Source: Marinobacter fuscus
Lineage (GTDB): Bacteria; Pseudomonadota; Gammaproteobacteria; Pseudomonadales; Oleiphilaceae
Assembly: GCF_003007675.1 (NCBI RefSeq)
Contig: NZ_PXNP01000004.1
Coordinates: 1-64,000, forward strand
Direction: 5' to 3'
Length of the DNA: 64,000 nt
Both the position numbers and the translations under genes were made by a program. The notes under the pieces were generated by a model. That model ran no database searches. It had not been told where the DNA came from and worked only from the letters and a program-made list of their open reading frames with translations. This document shows, piece by piece, positions 1-8,680 of the stretch; within the stretch, counting starts at the first letter, position 1, and each line of letters starts with the position of its first letter.

Positions 1-192
1 TTAATGGATTCCACAACACAAGGATTATGTGATGATTGCTTCCTGCATGAATGATCGTGCACGCCGCACTGCGCGTGAAAGACAGCTTTCCTCCCGGCTC
101 TCCAAAGAGTGGTCTGACAATCAGGCTGATATCGGCTTCGACAGGTAATTCGCGGTACACGTTACAGGTTATCTAACCCGACCATTATCAAA

Positions 193-711
193 ATGGGCAT
201 TGGCACTGATGGTTTGAAAGGTGCTGCCAAAGGTGGGGTATATGTGACACTGGTGGTGTCGATGAGTGTTAACTCCTATGCGTGGATATTTGATGAATCC
301 TTCGGGTGGCAGGACTTTTTGTTAAATGTCTCCGCGGATTTGGTTAAGGCGGCTATTTCTTTGGCTTTTGGCTATTTTGCTGCCAAGAAGGTCGCCGCAT
401 TTTCCGGAATGGTTGTCGTTGGAAACATGATCGGATTTGTCGTTGGGTTGTCTGTGGGTGTCGCTGTTTCGAAAGTTACTTGGTCAGACGTGACTCAATT
501 TGCTGAAGAGACTGTGCGCGCGTACAAGGAGGCTGTCGAAGCCATCATGAATCCTCCAGAGTTTTTGGCTGCGCAAACGCGAAAAGTGGGCGACTTTGCG
601 TATTGTGCCTTGGATGCTGCAGGTTCAATTGTGGTTGAGGCTTTGGAGCGCGAGCTTGAGAGCCGGGTTTCGGGCTTCTTGCGACGCCTGTCCCCTCTGA
701 ATATCAGGTAG
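193..711 (+). CDS. small membrane protein, likely 3' remnant of an effector-like gene
   Basis: Predicted 172-residue protein with hydrophobic, glycine/alanine-rich stretches at roughly residues 14-30, 45-65 and 70-95 and an amphipathic helical C-terminal third. I do not recognise a named domain. The opening Gly-rich segment (GLKGAAKGG) reminds me of the C-terminal part of larger membrane-acting toxins found beside secretion-system genes, but this is a memory-based impression. The reading frame stays open upstream of the ATG back to a stop at 127-129. A different frame carries a short open stretch from 5 to 148. The two together look like a frameshifted or truncated longer gene. The next gene starts 9 bases downstream, so the two are probably co-transcribed. 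Confidence 0.5.
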   Translation: MGIGTDGLKGAAKGGVYVTLVVSMSVNSYAWIFDESFGWQDFLLNVSADLVKAAISLAFGYFAAKKVAAFSGMVVVGNMIGFVVGLSVGVAVSKVTWSDVTQFAEETVRAYKEAVEAIMNPPEFLAAQTRKVGDFAYCALDAAGSIVVEALERELESRVSGFLRRLSPLNIR

Positions 712-720
712 AGGCTACCA

Positions 721-1329
721 ATGACGGCGACACCCGGCCACTCACGCACGAAAATACTGCGTGGGATGCTCATCATGAATGTCCTTTTCATCGGTTTTGC
801 GCTGGTGATGTGGTGGTCTTATCAAGACTACTCTGCTTATTTGCGGAACATCGTTAATTTACAAAAGCCATTGCTGGTCTTCCACAAGCAACAAAGTGCT
901 CTCTTTTTTGTTTGGGTGCCTATGATGAGCGCTCTGATCACCATCAATATAGAAGTTTTTTATGTGCGGCTGATGAAAAAGCGTGTGCCTCCCTTGATGG
1001 CAAAACTTCAGAAAGTGGCAACTTGGGTGATGTTTCTTGGGGTGGCGCTTGCTGTGTTCGGTAATCAACTGATCAATCCGGCTTGGTCAGAGACCTTCAA
1101 AGAAGCAGGCTATTCACGCTGTAACACGGTTATCGTACGAGCCAACAAGCAGTTCTTCAACGATGCCTGGGTGTTGGAGCCTGCCGACTGCTACGACCGG
1201 GGCTTAAAGCAAATTCTCCACGAGGATCATGGCAAGAGAGGGTTTGAAAAAGGTGCCCGCTATCTGGAGAAAAAGCATGAGTTTCTTCAGAGCCGCGAGG
1301 CCGTGCACAACCCCGGGGCTGGCCTTTGA
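721..1329 (+). CDS. hypothetical three-segment membrane protein, possible immunity partner
   Basis: A 202-residue protein with hydrophobic segments at about residues 16-33, 58-78 and 102-120, followed by a soluble tail of about 80 residues that contains two cysteines. No family is recognised. It begins 9 bases after the preceding membrane-protein gene, with a GAGG-like ribosome site in between. A small membrane protein directly behind an effector-like gene fits the usual layout of an immunity protein that shields the inner membrane, but no sequence match supports this. The last residues (HNPGAGL) run into the GC-rich intergenic region and may be a recent extension. Confidence 0.5.
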   Translation: MTATPGHSRTKILRGMLIMNVLFIGFALVMWWSYQDYSAYLRNIVNLQKPLLVFHKQQSALFFVWVPMMSALITINIEVFYVRLMKKRVPPLMAKLQKVATWVMFLGVALAVFGNQLINPAWSETFKEAGYSRCNTVIVRANKQFFNDAWVLEPADCYDRGLKQILHEDHGKRGFEKGARYLEKKHEFLQSREAVHNPGAGL

Positions 1330-1337
1330 TGCCTAAT

Positions 1338-1354
1338 ATGGGGGCTGCCCCCAT
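1338..1354 (+). terminator. short G/C hairpin after the membrane-protein pair
   Basis: ATGGGGG and CCCCCAT form a 7-bp stem around a 3-base loop just after the stop codon of the upstream gene. There is no T-run, so it may be a weak terminator or mRNA-stabilising hairpin. Confidence 0.35.
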
Positions 1355-1505
1355 AAGGCTCCCACGTTAAACCTCGGAGATATGGGGTCTGACAGCGAGT
1401 GTCAGACCCCACACCACCAACCTCGGCCCCCGGGGTCTGACACTTGCTGTCAGACCCCACATCTCCAACGCCAAGGCCCTCCGCCCACATCTCCAACCCC
1501 ACAGG
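1355..1505. repeat. left border repeat: palindromic GGGGTCTGAC element, two hairpins
   Basis: It contains two inverted repeats with GGGGTCTGAC/GTCAGACCCC arms (1384-1410 and 1432-1458), followed by short ACATCTCCAAC-type tails. The first 56 bases (1355-1410) match 5375-5430 on the other side of the adhesin gene in the same orientation, with only about five differences. It belongs to a repeat family seen at several gene ends in this window. Confidence 0.75.
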
Positions 1506-1523
1506 TACCCAACTTGTGGGTGG

Positions 1524-4500
1524 TTACATCAGAAACTCCCAGGCTTCACTGTCCAGGTATTGCCCGGTCGCTTCTGCTGAGTGGGCAATTGAAGCGGCCA
1601 CATCGGCGAGTGACGTGCCACTTTCCAGCTTGGTCACCCAGTAGTCGAGGCCTTCTGAGTCTGCAGTCCGTTGAAGAAGGGTCTGGTACATCAGTTCCAC
1701 TTGCTCGGTGAGTGAGAGTTGTCCAATGACGGTGCTTTGACTCTCCGTGAATTCCTGTGAATGCATGAAGCCCCAGACGATGTCGGCAAAGTCGCCCTTT
1801 TCTTCAAGCTGTTCCGCCCAGTATTGCACGCCATCCAGGTCGCCCTGGCGTTGCAGAAAGCGGTCGTAGAGGGTAGCAATCCAACTCAGTTCATTGCTGT
1901 AGCTCAGGGCGACATCCTGGTCGTTAAACCGCAGAATTTCGGCATTGAGGATGGTGTCGATGTCATCGTTTCCGTTCCTCTGCAGAGTAACGATGCTGTG
2001 TTCCTGGCTGATGACATAGTCATCACGGTTGCCGCTCACGGTAATGATGTCCTGGCCAATGCCACCGTGCATCAGGTCGTTGCCGTCTCCGCCGAAGAGG
2101 GTGTCGTTTCCGCTGTTACCGAAAAGCCGGTCGTTGCCGCCCCGCGAGCCGACCACATCGTCGCCATCGCCGCCGTAAAGCTCATCATCGCCTTCTCCCA
2201 GTACGATGTTCTGGGAGCCGGAAACAGCAAAGAAGGTGTTGTTGCCCGCGCCGCCGATAAACCGGAGATCATCGCCGATCACGATGGCGAACTCGATGTT
2301 GCTGAGGTCTATGGTGCCGCCCCCCAGCTCCCGGGCATCGATGACCAGGGCTTCGCGGTAGTTACCGGTGCTGGTTTGCCCGTTCAGGCGAATCGGGTCG
2401 CCGGGGTCAGAGCCGGGCTCGCGGGTGAGGGTGATGGCGTTTACCCACAGGTTGTCGCCAACGCCGGTAAACAGATCTCTGGCGGCATCAAGGGCAGAGT
2501 CCAGCTGGTCTCCGGCATAGCTACGAACCAGGCCAAGCAGGTCGCGTTCCTGGTGGCTACCCTGAGCGCTCGCATTGTCCCAGGCTTCCAGCGCAACACC
2601 GGAGGGCAGGGTGATGGTGGTAACCGGTATGGCATTGCCTCCGGTGAAGTGCAGGGGCACTTCGCCCGGCGCAAGGTCGGGAGCAGGGGGTGTCACTACG
2701 GGGGTGGCTCGGACACTCACATTGACTTGCGCGGTCGCCGGGGTTGAGCTGTCTTCGCCTCCGTCTGAAAGCGTCAGGTCGAAGCTGGTGTCGCCGGCCA
2801 CTCTGGCTGCACGGAAGGTGACCAGGCCATCGTTGATATCCTGCTGGGTAAAGACGTCGTCTGTGGCCAACTCGACCCCATTCAGAAAGAGACTGCCGAG
2901 TGTGGGTAACGTCTTTAGGGTGTAGGTTACCTGGTCGCCATCATCGTCCGGGTCGCCTTCATTCAGGTGAGTGTTTGTGAGGGTGACGGTTCGCCCGGCG
3001 AACGTGTCAACGCCGGTGTTCACCGCAATGTCCGGGCTGTCGTTCACCGGCTGTACGTTGATCGTGCGGGTGCCAAAAGTGCCCGTGGTGGTGGTCTCAC
3101 CACTGGCGCCGGTATCTTCCACTGACACGATGCTCACCTGGCGGGCGCCCGGAGTGGGGGCCTCGGACGTGTGATGGTAGCCGAGGGTTTGCAGAAGATT
3201 CTGCCAGTCTGTAAGGGGCATTGAGCCCGATTCCAGCGTAATCAGAAGGTCCGGGCCGCTGGCGGCAACTGAAGCGGAGAGGGCGTGGCTGTTCGCGGTC
3301 AGGCTCTGGTTGCCATTGGCCAGTTCAATGGGCGCGGACAGGTTGGTTGAGACCAGTTGCTCGGCGCTGCCATCGGTGGCGCCGGTTACTTTTAAAACGA
3401 TTGATTTCAGGCTTTGGCCTGAGTCAACCGGGTCGATGCCGTGGTTTGCCCACAGGCTGGTGCTGGCGTCGCCTTCACGATAGTCACCGGTATCGGCCAC
3501 GGGGGCAACAGAAGGCGCTTCGTTGGCATTCGTAATGGCGATATTCAGGCTTTGGGATGCCTTGTTGCCAGCGTTGTCCGTGGTGGTGACTTCAATGTTC
3601 AGGGTCGGGCTGGTTTCATAATCCAGACCGCCGCCGAGGTATGTAATTTCACCGGTTGCGGTGTCGATGCTGAACCGGCCGCCAGCATCGTTGGTAAGGC
3701 TGTAACTGAGGCCGTCGCCGGGGGCTGCGGTGGCGGTGCCAACGCTCGTATTATCGGCGGCATTTTCGGGCAGCTCGAGCGGGCTGGCAGCCGACGGTAT
3801 GCCAGGCGCCTGGTTGTCCAGTGAAACATCGTTGCTTTGGCCTGTGCCAGGGTTGCCGGCGCCATCGGTTGCGTTAATGACCACATGGGCGTTGGTGACA
3901 TCGGTAGTGCCCGCAATGATGGTGTAGCTGGCGGTATATTTGCCGCCGGATTCGGTAGCAACGACCGCCGTTCCGCCGCCAAAGGCCGAGAAGTCGATGG
4001 TAACGGTGTCTACGTCACTGTTGCCGTCGGCGGTGGCGTTCCAGGTAGCGGTTACGGTGTCGCCAATGATGAATTCACTGTTGATGCCGCTGGCGCCACT
4101 CAGGCTGATATTGGTTGAAGTGATGTTCGGCGGAGTGCCATCCACATAGAAACTGTCACCGCCGGAATAGGCGTTCGCCAGGTTACCCCAGCTGTCGCTG
4201 ATATTCGTGCCGGCTTTCAAGTCGAGCCGAAGATTGCCGTCTCCGCTCAGATTATTGACAGTGACGGTGTAGCTGGTGCCACTGCCGGATACCGCTGAAA
4301 TGTTGCCTGCGGCACTGCCTGGCGTGGTTAACTTGAAGTCGTCTGTGCTGACGTTGTTGGCGCTTTCATTGAAGGTGACTGTGTATTCGATGGTTCCCGG
4401 CGCACCGGCGCTGGCGGTAATGGACTGAATTTCCGGCGCCAGGTCATCAATTACGGTAATGGACACGGCTTCTTCGTAGATCAGGCCGCCGGAGTCTTCG

Positions 4501-5186
4501 GTGCGGATGCGTACGGAGTAGTTACCCGGGGCCATAGTCTGGGGGTTGTTCGCCTGAAGGCTGTTGCCGGAGATTGCGAACAGGCTGTTGTGGGTGCTGC
4601 CAGCGCCGGAAACCAGCGAGTAGGTGTGGCTGTCGCCGGCATTGGCATCTGTGGTAGACAGCGTTCCCACGGTGACATTGTTGTTGCCTTCGCTGTACTG
4701 GACCGACTGGTCGCTCAGGCCGATGTTCGTGGGCGCCTGATTGGGGGAGCGGTAGCCGATATTCAGGGTAAGTGTGTAGTCGAGGACATTGACGCCTCCT
4801 CCTATATAAAGGGTGAGCGCTTCGGAAGGTGCTTCAATGCTGGTCAGTGGCTTGTCAGTTAAACTCTCTCGAATGTAAAAATCGCCGGGTTGAAAGGACT
4901 TTGGTTCTAGGATGAACTCTCCTCCAGCAACACCATCTGCGATATTGGTATTCACACTAATGCCATAACCTGAAATGTAATAGCCTGTTCCGAAAGTAAC
5001 GTGCAGTTGGTCGGTGGCGTCGCCTGGGCCTCCAGACGCAATGTGTCCTTGAAAGGAATAGGTGCCCGTAGAGTCAAACAGCCAGCTGTCGTATGTGCCT
5101 GAAGGGCCAGCGTGGGAGTCAAAATCGCCGATTGACGATGATGATTCGCTGTAGGTGCTACCGGGATGAGTATTGAAGACTGCCAT
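1524..5186 (-). CDS. large RTX/cadherin-like adhesin with DUF4214 C-terminus
   Basis: A 1220-residue secreted surface protein, probably a calcium-dependent adhesin. There is no N-terminal signal peptide, as expected for type I secretion. After an unassigned N-terminal domain (about 1-165) come Ig/cadherin-like modules (about 165-560), a CSPG/cadherin-type repeat with a DPDDDGD motif (about 740-800), and an RTX stretch at about 990-1045 with nonapeptides such as GGDGNDLMH and GGDGDDVVG that bind calcium. Two DUF4214-like helical repeats (about 1100-1145 and 1159-1195; LYDRFLQR and MYQTLLQRTADSEGLDYW) follow. No ABC exporter, membrane-fusion protein or TolC lies in the window, so export must use a transporter encoded elsewhere. 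The gene stands alone and is bracketed by direct repeats, which suggests acquisition as a unit. The ATG at 5186 is preceded by an AT-rich leader. Confidence 0.82.
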   Translation of the reverse strand: MAVFNTHPGSTYSESSSSIGDFDSHAGPSGTYDSWLFDSTGTYSFQGHIASGGPGDATDQLHVTFGTGYYISGYGISVNTNIADGVAGGEFILEPKSFQPGDFYIRESLTDKPLTSIEAPSEALTLYIGGGVNVLDYTLTLNIGYRSPNQAPTNIGLSDQSVQYSEGNNNVTVGTLSTTDANAGDSHTYSLVSGAGSTHNSLFAISGNSLQANNPQTMAPGNYSVRIRTEDSGGLIYEEAVSITVIDDLAPEIQSITASAGAPGTIEYTVTFNESANNVSTDDFKLTTPGSAAGNISAVSGSGTSYTVTVNNLSGDGNLRLDLKAGTNISDSWGNLANAYSGGDSFYVDGTPPNITSTNISLSGASGINSEFIIGDTVTATWNATADGNSDVDTVTIDFSAFGGGTAVVATESGGKYTASYTIIAGTTDVTNAHVVINATDGAGNPGTGQSNDVSLDNQAPGIPSAASPLELPENAADNTSVGTATAAPGDGLSYSLTNDAGGRFSIDTATGEITYLGGGLDYETSPTLNIEVTTTDNAGNKASQSLNIAITNANEAPSVAPVADTGDYREGDASTSLWANHGIDPVDSGQSLKSIVLKVTGATDGSAEQLVSTNLSAPIELANGNQSLTANSHALSASVAASGPDLLITLESGSMPLTDWQNLLQTLGYHHTSEAPTPGARQVSIVSVEDTGASGETTTTGTFGTRTINVQPVNDSPDIAVNTGVDTFAGRTVTLTNTHLNEGDPDDDGDQVTYTLKTLPTLGSLFLNGVELATDDVFTQQDINDGLVTFRAARVAGDTSFDLTLSDGGEDSSTPATAQVNVSVRATPVVTPPAPDLAPGEVPLHFTGGNAIPVTTITLPSGVALEAWDNASAQGSHQERDLLGLVRSYAGDQLDSALDAARDLFTGVGDNLWVNAITLTREPGSDPGDPIRLNGQTSTGNYREALVIDARELGGGTIDLSNIEFAIVIGDDLRFIGGAGNNTFFAVSGSQNIVLGEGDDELYGGDGDDVVGSRGGNDRLFGNSGNDTLFGGDGNDLMHGGIGQDIITVSGNRDDYVISQEHSIVTLQRNGNDDIDTILNAEILRFNDQDVALSYSNELSWIATLYDRFLQRQGDLDGVQYWAEQLEEKGDFADIVWGFMHSQEFTESQSTVIGQLSLTEQVELMYQTLLQRTADSEGLDYWVTKLESGTSLADVAASIAHSAEATGQYLDSEAWEFLM

Positions 5187-5684
5187 GCCGTGTCCTTACG
5201 TTGGTGCGGGTGGGGGAGATGATTTTTGTCAATTATGAACGTTTTGTAGGCTTTTTTTATACTTGTTTTTTTCAATATTTCGCATTGTTTGTGTAAAAAG
5301 TTGTTAAATCGTGCGCGGCGGGTGGTGCGGGGCTTGCAGAATTCAGAATGTCGGGTTTGGCGGCGAGGGTTCGCAAGGCACCCACGTTAAATCCTGGAGA
5401 TATGGGGTCTGACAGCAAGTGTCAGACCCCTTGTTCCAACACTCGCTAAAGGGGTCTGACCCTCGCGGTCAGACCCCACATCTCCAACCCAGAGCCCTCA
5501 AATCTCCAACCCCAAAGCCCCCACACCTCCCCCCAGATATTTCCTTTTACTTCAAAGCACTAATCCATCAATATAACGCTTTTCCGGCACTGCATCCGTT
5601 CCCCGGAAAACTCAAAACAACAAGCTCCCACGGGAAAACCGGGAGCACCAACAAGACCACCATCAACTTACAGGAAGTACTTGG
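5187..5684. other. intergenic region between adhesin and dctP
   Basis: A 498-base gap. The part nearest the adhesin (about 5215-5310) is strikingly AT-rich with T-tracts and presumably carries the adhesin promoter on the minus strand; I could not pick a convincing -35/-10 pair. The middle holds the right border repeat (5375-5490). The remainder, up to 5684, has CTCCCAC/CCAAC-rich sequence and the dctP leader. Confidence 0.5.
5375..5490. repeat. right border repeat of the adhesin segment
   Basis: It starts with a 56-base near-copy of 1355-1410 and contains two hairpins with GGGGTCTGAC/GTCAGACCCC arms (5404-5430 and 5451-5477), again followed by ACATCTCCAACCC. It is in direct orientation relative to the copy on the other side of the adhesin gene. 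Confidence 0.75.
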
Positions 5685-6677
5685 ATGAACTGTCGTATTG
5701 TCTTCTCTCTGCTTGCGTTAATGACTCTTCTATCACCTGCGGCCCTGTGGGCTGAGGCACCCCGGCAATTGATCTTCTCTCATGTTGTCTCGCCCGATAC
5801 GCCCAAGGGCAAGATGGCGGAGATGTTCAAATCGGTTCTTGAAGAAAAGTTGGGTGACCACTTTGAAGTGGTTATACACGCCAACGCCGATTTGATGGAT
5901 GACGATGAGGCGGTAACCGCCATTGCCGAAGGCCGTATTCATTTTGCTGCGCCGTCGTTGTCCAAGTTTGAAGGCTATACGCAAAAGCTGAAGGTGTTCG
6001 ATCTGCCGTTTCTGTTTCCGGATATGGACGCCGTAGATCGTTTTCAGGAGAGCTCAACCGGGCAGGCTTTGCTTTCCAGTATGCAAGATAAGGGTATTGT
6101 CGGGCTTGGATATTTACACAATGGCTTGAAGCAGTTGACGGCGGACCGCCCTTTCACGAAGCCGCAAGACCTGGCAGGCCTGCGTTTCCGAACCATGAAT
6201 TCCGACGTGTTGATCAAGCAGTTCGAATTGCTGAACGCCAAAGCGGTACCCATGGCCTTTTCTGCGGTTTATCAGGCTCTTGCCGAGCAGCGGATTGAGG
6301 GGCAGGAAAACACCTGGTCGAATATTTTTTCCAAAGCCTTTTACGAGCATCAGCCCTACATGATGATTTCCAATCACGGGCTGCTGGACTACATGCTGAT
6401 TACCAATGCGGATTTCTGGAGTGGCCTGACCGACGAGGAGCGCCGTAGTTTTCAGTATGCGCGGGATATGTCGCTCAGATACGGCAACGCAGTGGCCAAG
6501 GCCAAGAGTTCGAACGATATGCGGGAGCTGGCCAGAATGAAGAGCGTTTCAGTGTATGAGCCCACGCAGGAAGAGCTGGCAACCTGGCAAGCGGCGATGC
6601 AGCCTTTGTGGGCGAGTTACGAAGAGCTGATTGGCAAAAAGATTATTGAAGCTGCACAGCAGGCGGGCCGTCCCTGA
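5685..6677 (+). CDS. dctP: TRAP transporter periplasmic binding protein, DctP family
   Basis: A 330-residue periplasmic solute-binding subunit of a TRAP transporter, which captures organic acids, typically C4-dicarboxylates, for a DctQM-type membrane complex. A signal peptide covers about residues 1-23 (ending ALWAEA). The mature part follows the DctP pattern: SHVVSPDTPKG near the start, FDLPFLFP around 105, and LAGLRFRTMNS around 165 with the arginine that binds the ligand carboxylate, then AVYQALAEQRIEGQENTWSN. Length is normal for the family. The start is an ATG preceded by AGGA. No dctQ or dctM gene is adjacent, so this is an orphan binding protein and its substrate cannot be inferred from neighbours. 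Confidence 0.88.
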   Translation: MNCRIVFSLLALMTLLSPAALWAEAPRQLIFSHVVSPDTPKGKMAEMFKSVLEEKLGDHFEVVIHANADLMDDDEAVTAIAEGRIHFAAPSLSKFEGYTQKLKVFDLPFLFPDMDAVDRFQESSTGQALLSSMQDKGIVGLGYLHNGLKQLTADRPFTKPQDLAGLRFRTMNSDVLIKQFELLNAKAVPMAFSAVYQALAEQRIEGQENTWSNIFSKAFYEHQPYMMISNHGLLDYMLITNADFWSGLTDEERRSFQYARDMSLRYGNAVAKAKSSNDMRELARMKSVSVYEPTQEELATWQAAMQPLWASYEELIGKKIIEAAQQAGRP

Positions 6678-6696
6678 AGGCGATTGGTTGATTTTT

Positions 6697-6725
6697 TTGT
6701 AACGCAATTTTAAAAATATTGTTAT
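6697..6725 (+). promoter_or_regulatory. candidate sigma-70 promoter for the lipoprotein gene
   Basis: TTGTAA (6697-6702) and TGTTAT (6720-6725) are separated by 17 bases in AT-rich DNA, 52 bases upstream of the GTG start at 6777. A second possible -10, TATTCT, lies at 6724-6729. Confidence 0.35.
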
Positions 6726-6776
6726 TCTATCAATGCGTTACGTTTTTAACTGAACCTTCATAAAAGGGAGCTTTGT

Positions 6777-7883
6777 GTGAGACATTCATTGTCCTTGATG
6801 TCTGCTGCAATTGTAGCTGTGGGGCTTGCGGGGTGTTCTACCCCGAAAGTGGTTGATACAACACCGTTGTCGGATACCAGTGTTGTTAAGGCGAGTTATA
6901 TCATCGGGGGGTACATCCTTCCTGATTCAAGGGGCGAACAGGTTACCTACACCCTGGCCGATCGCCGCACTATAGAGAGTACCGTGGAATTCGACTCCTG
7001 GCTGTCTCGCCAACTGTTCGGTGAGTCCCACCTGGCGGATATTATGCGCCCGGACAAAAGCCTTCAGTGGCGGGTAGATCACAAAGATGAGAGTTACATT
7101 GAGTGCCCGCTTGAAGGCTGTGTCGACGTAAGCGTCTGGGATCAGTTTACAGAAGAAGCGAGCGAAGACACCGAGGAGGAGTTCTACGACCCATCCGGTG
7201 GCGATTCCTGCGCAATGGTGACCTCCGATTTCAGCTTTTCGGTAGTCCCCAAAGACACCGGGCGGATGGTTAACGGGTTCAATGCGGATCAATACGTGGC
7301 CCAGTGGAAAATGGTCGCCAGAGATGAGCTTGGGCGTGAAGACAAGCATCTGGTGACCATGGATTTCTGGATGGCCAAGGCGAACGACCAGATGCGTGGG
7401 GTGTGGGATATCAACGGCCGGTTTCAGGATTACTACCTGAGCAACGTGCAGGAAGCGGGCAATCCGTTGTCGGCGTTTTTCACAGACAGCGTGTACAGCG
7501 TGATTGCCATGGTGTCCGGAGATATTTCAAAGACGGAAATCGACACAGAGTCTGAAGTGGTCAAGGGGTTGACTCAGCTGGAGGGCTACCCGGTGTCGAT
7601 CAAACTCGAGTGGTTTGCCAACAACCAGGCTTGTCAGCAGGAGAAACAGACTGCGTCCAGGTCCGGCGGGTTTGATCTGAGCGACCCGGTGGGCTCTCTG
7701 GGCAAACTTGCCGAGGGAATGGTTAAAACAGCCGCCGAGGACAAGGCGAAAGATTATATGGGGTACGGTACAGACAAACCGGTACTTACCTATATCTACG
7801 ATGTTGCCAGTGCTCAGGTGCAGCCTGAGCGTGCCAGTCGTTTCGAAGTTCCCGCGGACTACAAATTGAAGGATCGCCGGTAA
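6777..7883 (+). CDS. predicted lipoprotein of unknown function
   Basis: A 368-residue protein with a lipoprotein signal: hydrophobic residues 4-18, then the lipobox LAGC with the cysteine at position 20, followed by Ser/Thr. The mature part is mostly hydrophilic, with an acidic patch (EEASEDTEEEF) around residues 128-138 and three or four further cysteines, and no domain I recognise. The start is GTG, chosen because AAAGGGAG lies 6 bases upstream. It appears to be a single-gene unit ending at a hairpin shared with the convergent sugar transferase gene. It probably sits at the inner leaflet of the outer membrane; no function is proposed. Confidence 0.7.
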   Translation: MRHSLSLMSAAIVAVGLAGCSTPKVVDTTPLSDTSVVKASYIIGGYILPDSRGEQVTYTLADRRTIESTVEFDSWLSRQLFGESHLADIMRPDKSLQWRVDHKDESYIECPLEGCVDVSVWDQFTEEASEDTEEEFYDPSGGDSCAMVTSDFSFSVVPKDTGRMVNGFNADQYVAQWKMVARDELGREDKHLVTMDFWMAKANDQMRGVWDINGRFQDYYLSNVQEAGNPLSAFFTDSVYSVIAMVSGDISKTEIDTESEVVKGLTQLEGYPVSIKLEWFANNQACQQEKQTASRSGGFDLSDPVGSLGKLAEGMVKTAAEDKAKDYMGYGTDKPVLTYIYDVASAQVQPERASRFEVPADYKLKDRR

Positions 7884-7898
7884 AACACCGCTTCTCGC

Positions 7899-7916
7899 AG
7901 CTGCCTTCGGGCAGCT
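7899..7916. terminator. hairpin between convergent genes
   Basis: AGCTGCC and GGCAGCT pair around a TTCG loop, immediately before the stop codon of the minus-strand sugar transferase. It is a likely shared end structure, without a clear T-run. Confidence 0.45.
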
Positions 7917-8498
7917 TCACTGCATCTTGTCCCGAACCCTGTCTCCGCTCCCTTTACCCGTCATGGTCAGAAGAATGTACCGGCAATAACTGGCCAGGGT
8001 AAGGGAGCCCAGCATTTGCTGATCCAGCTCCGCAAGTTTTTCGGGTGTCGACATGTCCACGCCGGATATCTGGCCAAGCCCGGTGATACCCGGGCGGGCG
8101 TTGAATACGCCCCGGGCCCGGCGTGCTTCGATCAGTTGTGTCTGGCTGGGCAGGCAGGGGCGGGGGCCAACGATGCTCATGTCGCCGGCCAGCACGTTCC
8201 AAAGCTGGGGCAGTTCGTCGAGTTTGCTTTTGCGCAGGAAGCGGCCAAGCGGGGTAATGGCTGCTGCATCGGCTTCGTGGGTGGGTACGTGGCGGGTATC
8301 CGGCTTCATGGTACGAAATTTGGTCAGCATGAAGGGCGTTTCGCCTGCACCGACTCTCTGCTGTCGGAACAGTGGGGCGCGGGTATCTACGTATCCGGCA
8401 ATCAGCAGTACCAGAAGTACCGGTGATGCCAGTACAAGGCCGCTGAGGGCGCATAAAATGTCGGCTGCACGGAGTATAGAGCTGGGTTTTCGGGGCAT
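7917..8498 (-). CDS. undecaprenyl-phosphate sugar phosphotransferase (initiating transferase)
   Basis: Bacterial sugar transferase (PF02397 type) of the short form, 193 residues from the preferred start. It transfers a sugar-1-phosphate from a nucleotide sugar to undecaprenyl phosphate, which primes polysaccharide or glycan synthesis at the inner membrane. Seen in the sequence: one N-terminal hydrophobic helix (about 14-34), KFRTMKPDT, then LRKSKLDELPQLWNV with the conserved DELPQ, and SIVGPRPCLPSQ. A longer reading from 8582 is open, but its extra 28 residues look non-coding and lack a ribosome site. ABC-exported O-antigens usually start with WecA, so this enzyme may serve a different glycan from the rhamnan locus nearby. 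The substrate sugar is unknown. Confidence 0.85.
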   Translation of the reverse strand: MPRKPSSILRAADILCALSGLVLASPVLLVLLIAGYVDTRAPLFRQQRVGAGETPFMLTKFRTMKPDTRHVPTHEADAAAITPLGRFLRKSKLDELPQLWNVLAGDMSIVGPRPCLPSQTQLIEARRARGVFNARPGITGLGQISGVDMSTPEKLAELDQQMLGSLTLASYCRYILLTMTGKGSGDRVRDKMQ

Positions 8499-8680
8499 GT
8501 TGCTGTCGATACCGGAGGAGTGCCAGAGAATAGCGGCTGATGGTATCATAATCGGGTTTTGTTGCGTTCGCGGCAAGGCCATTAAACCTGTGTTCAGCGT
8601 TTTCTGATCCGTCTTTTTCCCCTGCCTGTTGTGTTCTTACCTGGATAGGGCCGGGGTGTATTTCTTTTGGAGGTAGTGTA

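Noticed and set aside
1355-1420. GTTAAAC in the adhesin border repeats as an integron attC core site
   Set aside because: The matching RYYYAAC partner and attC fold are missing and no integrase is present; the match is one 7-base degenerate motif.
1761-2747. 328-codon open frame antisense to the adhesin
   Set aside because: It runs opposite RTX and cadherin repeats, whose biased codons create long shadow frames.
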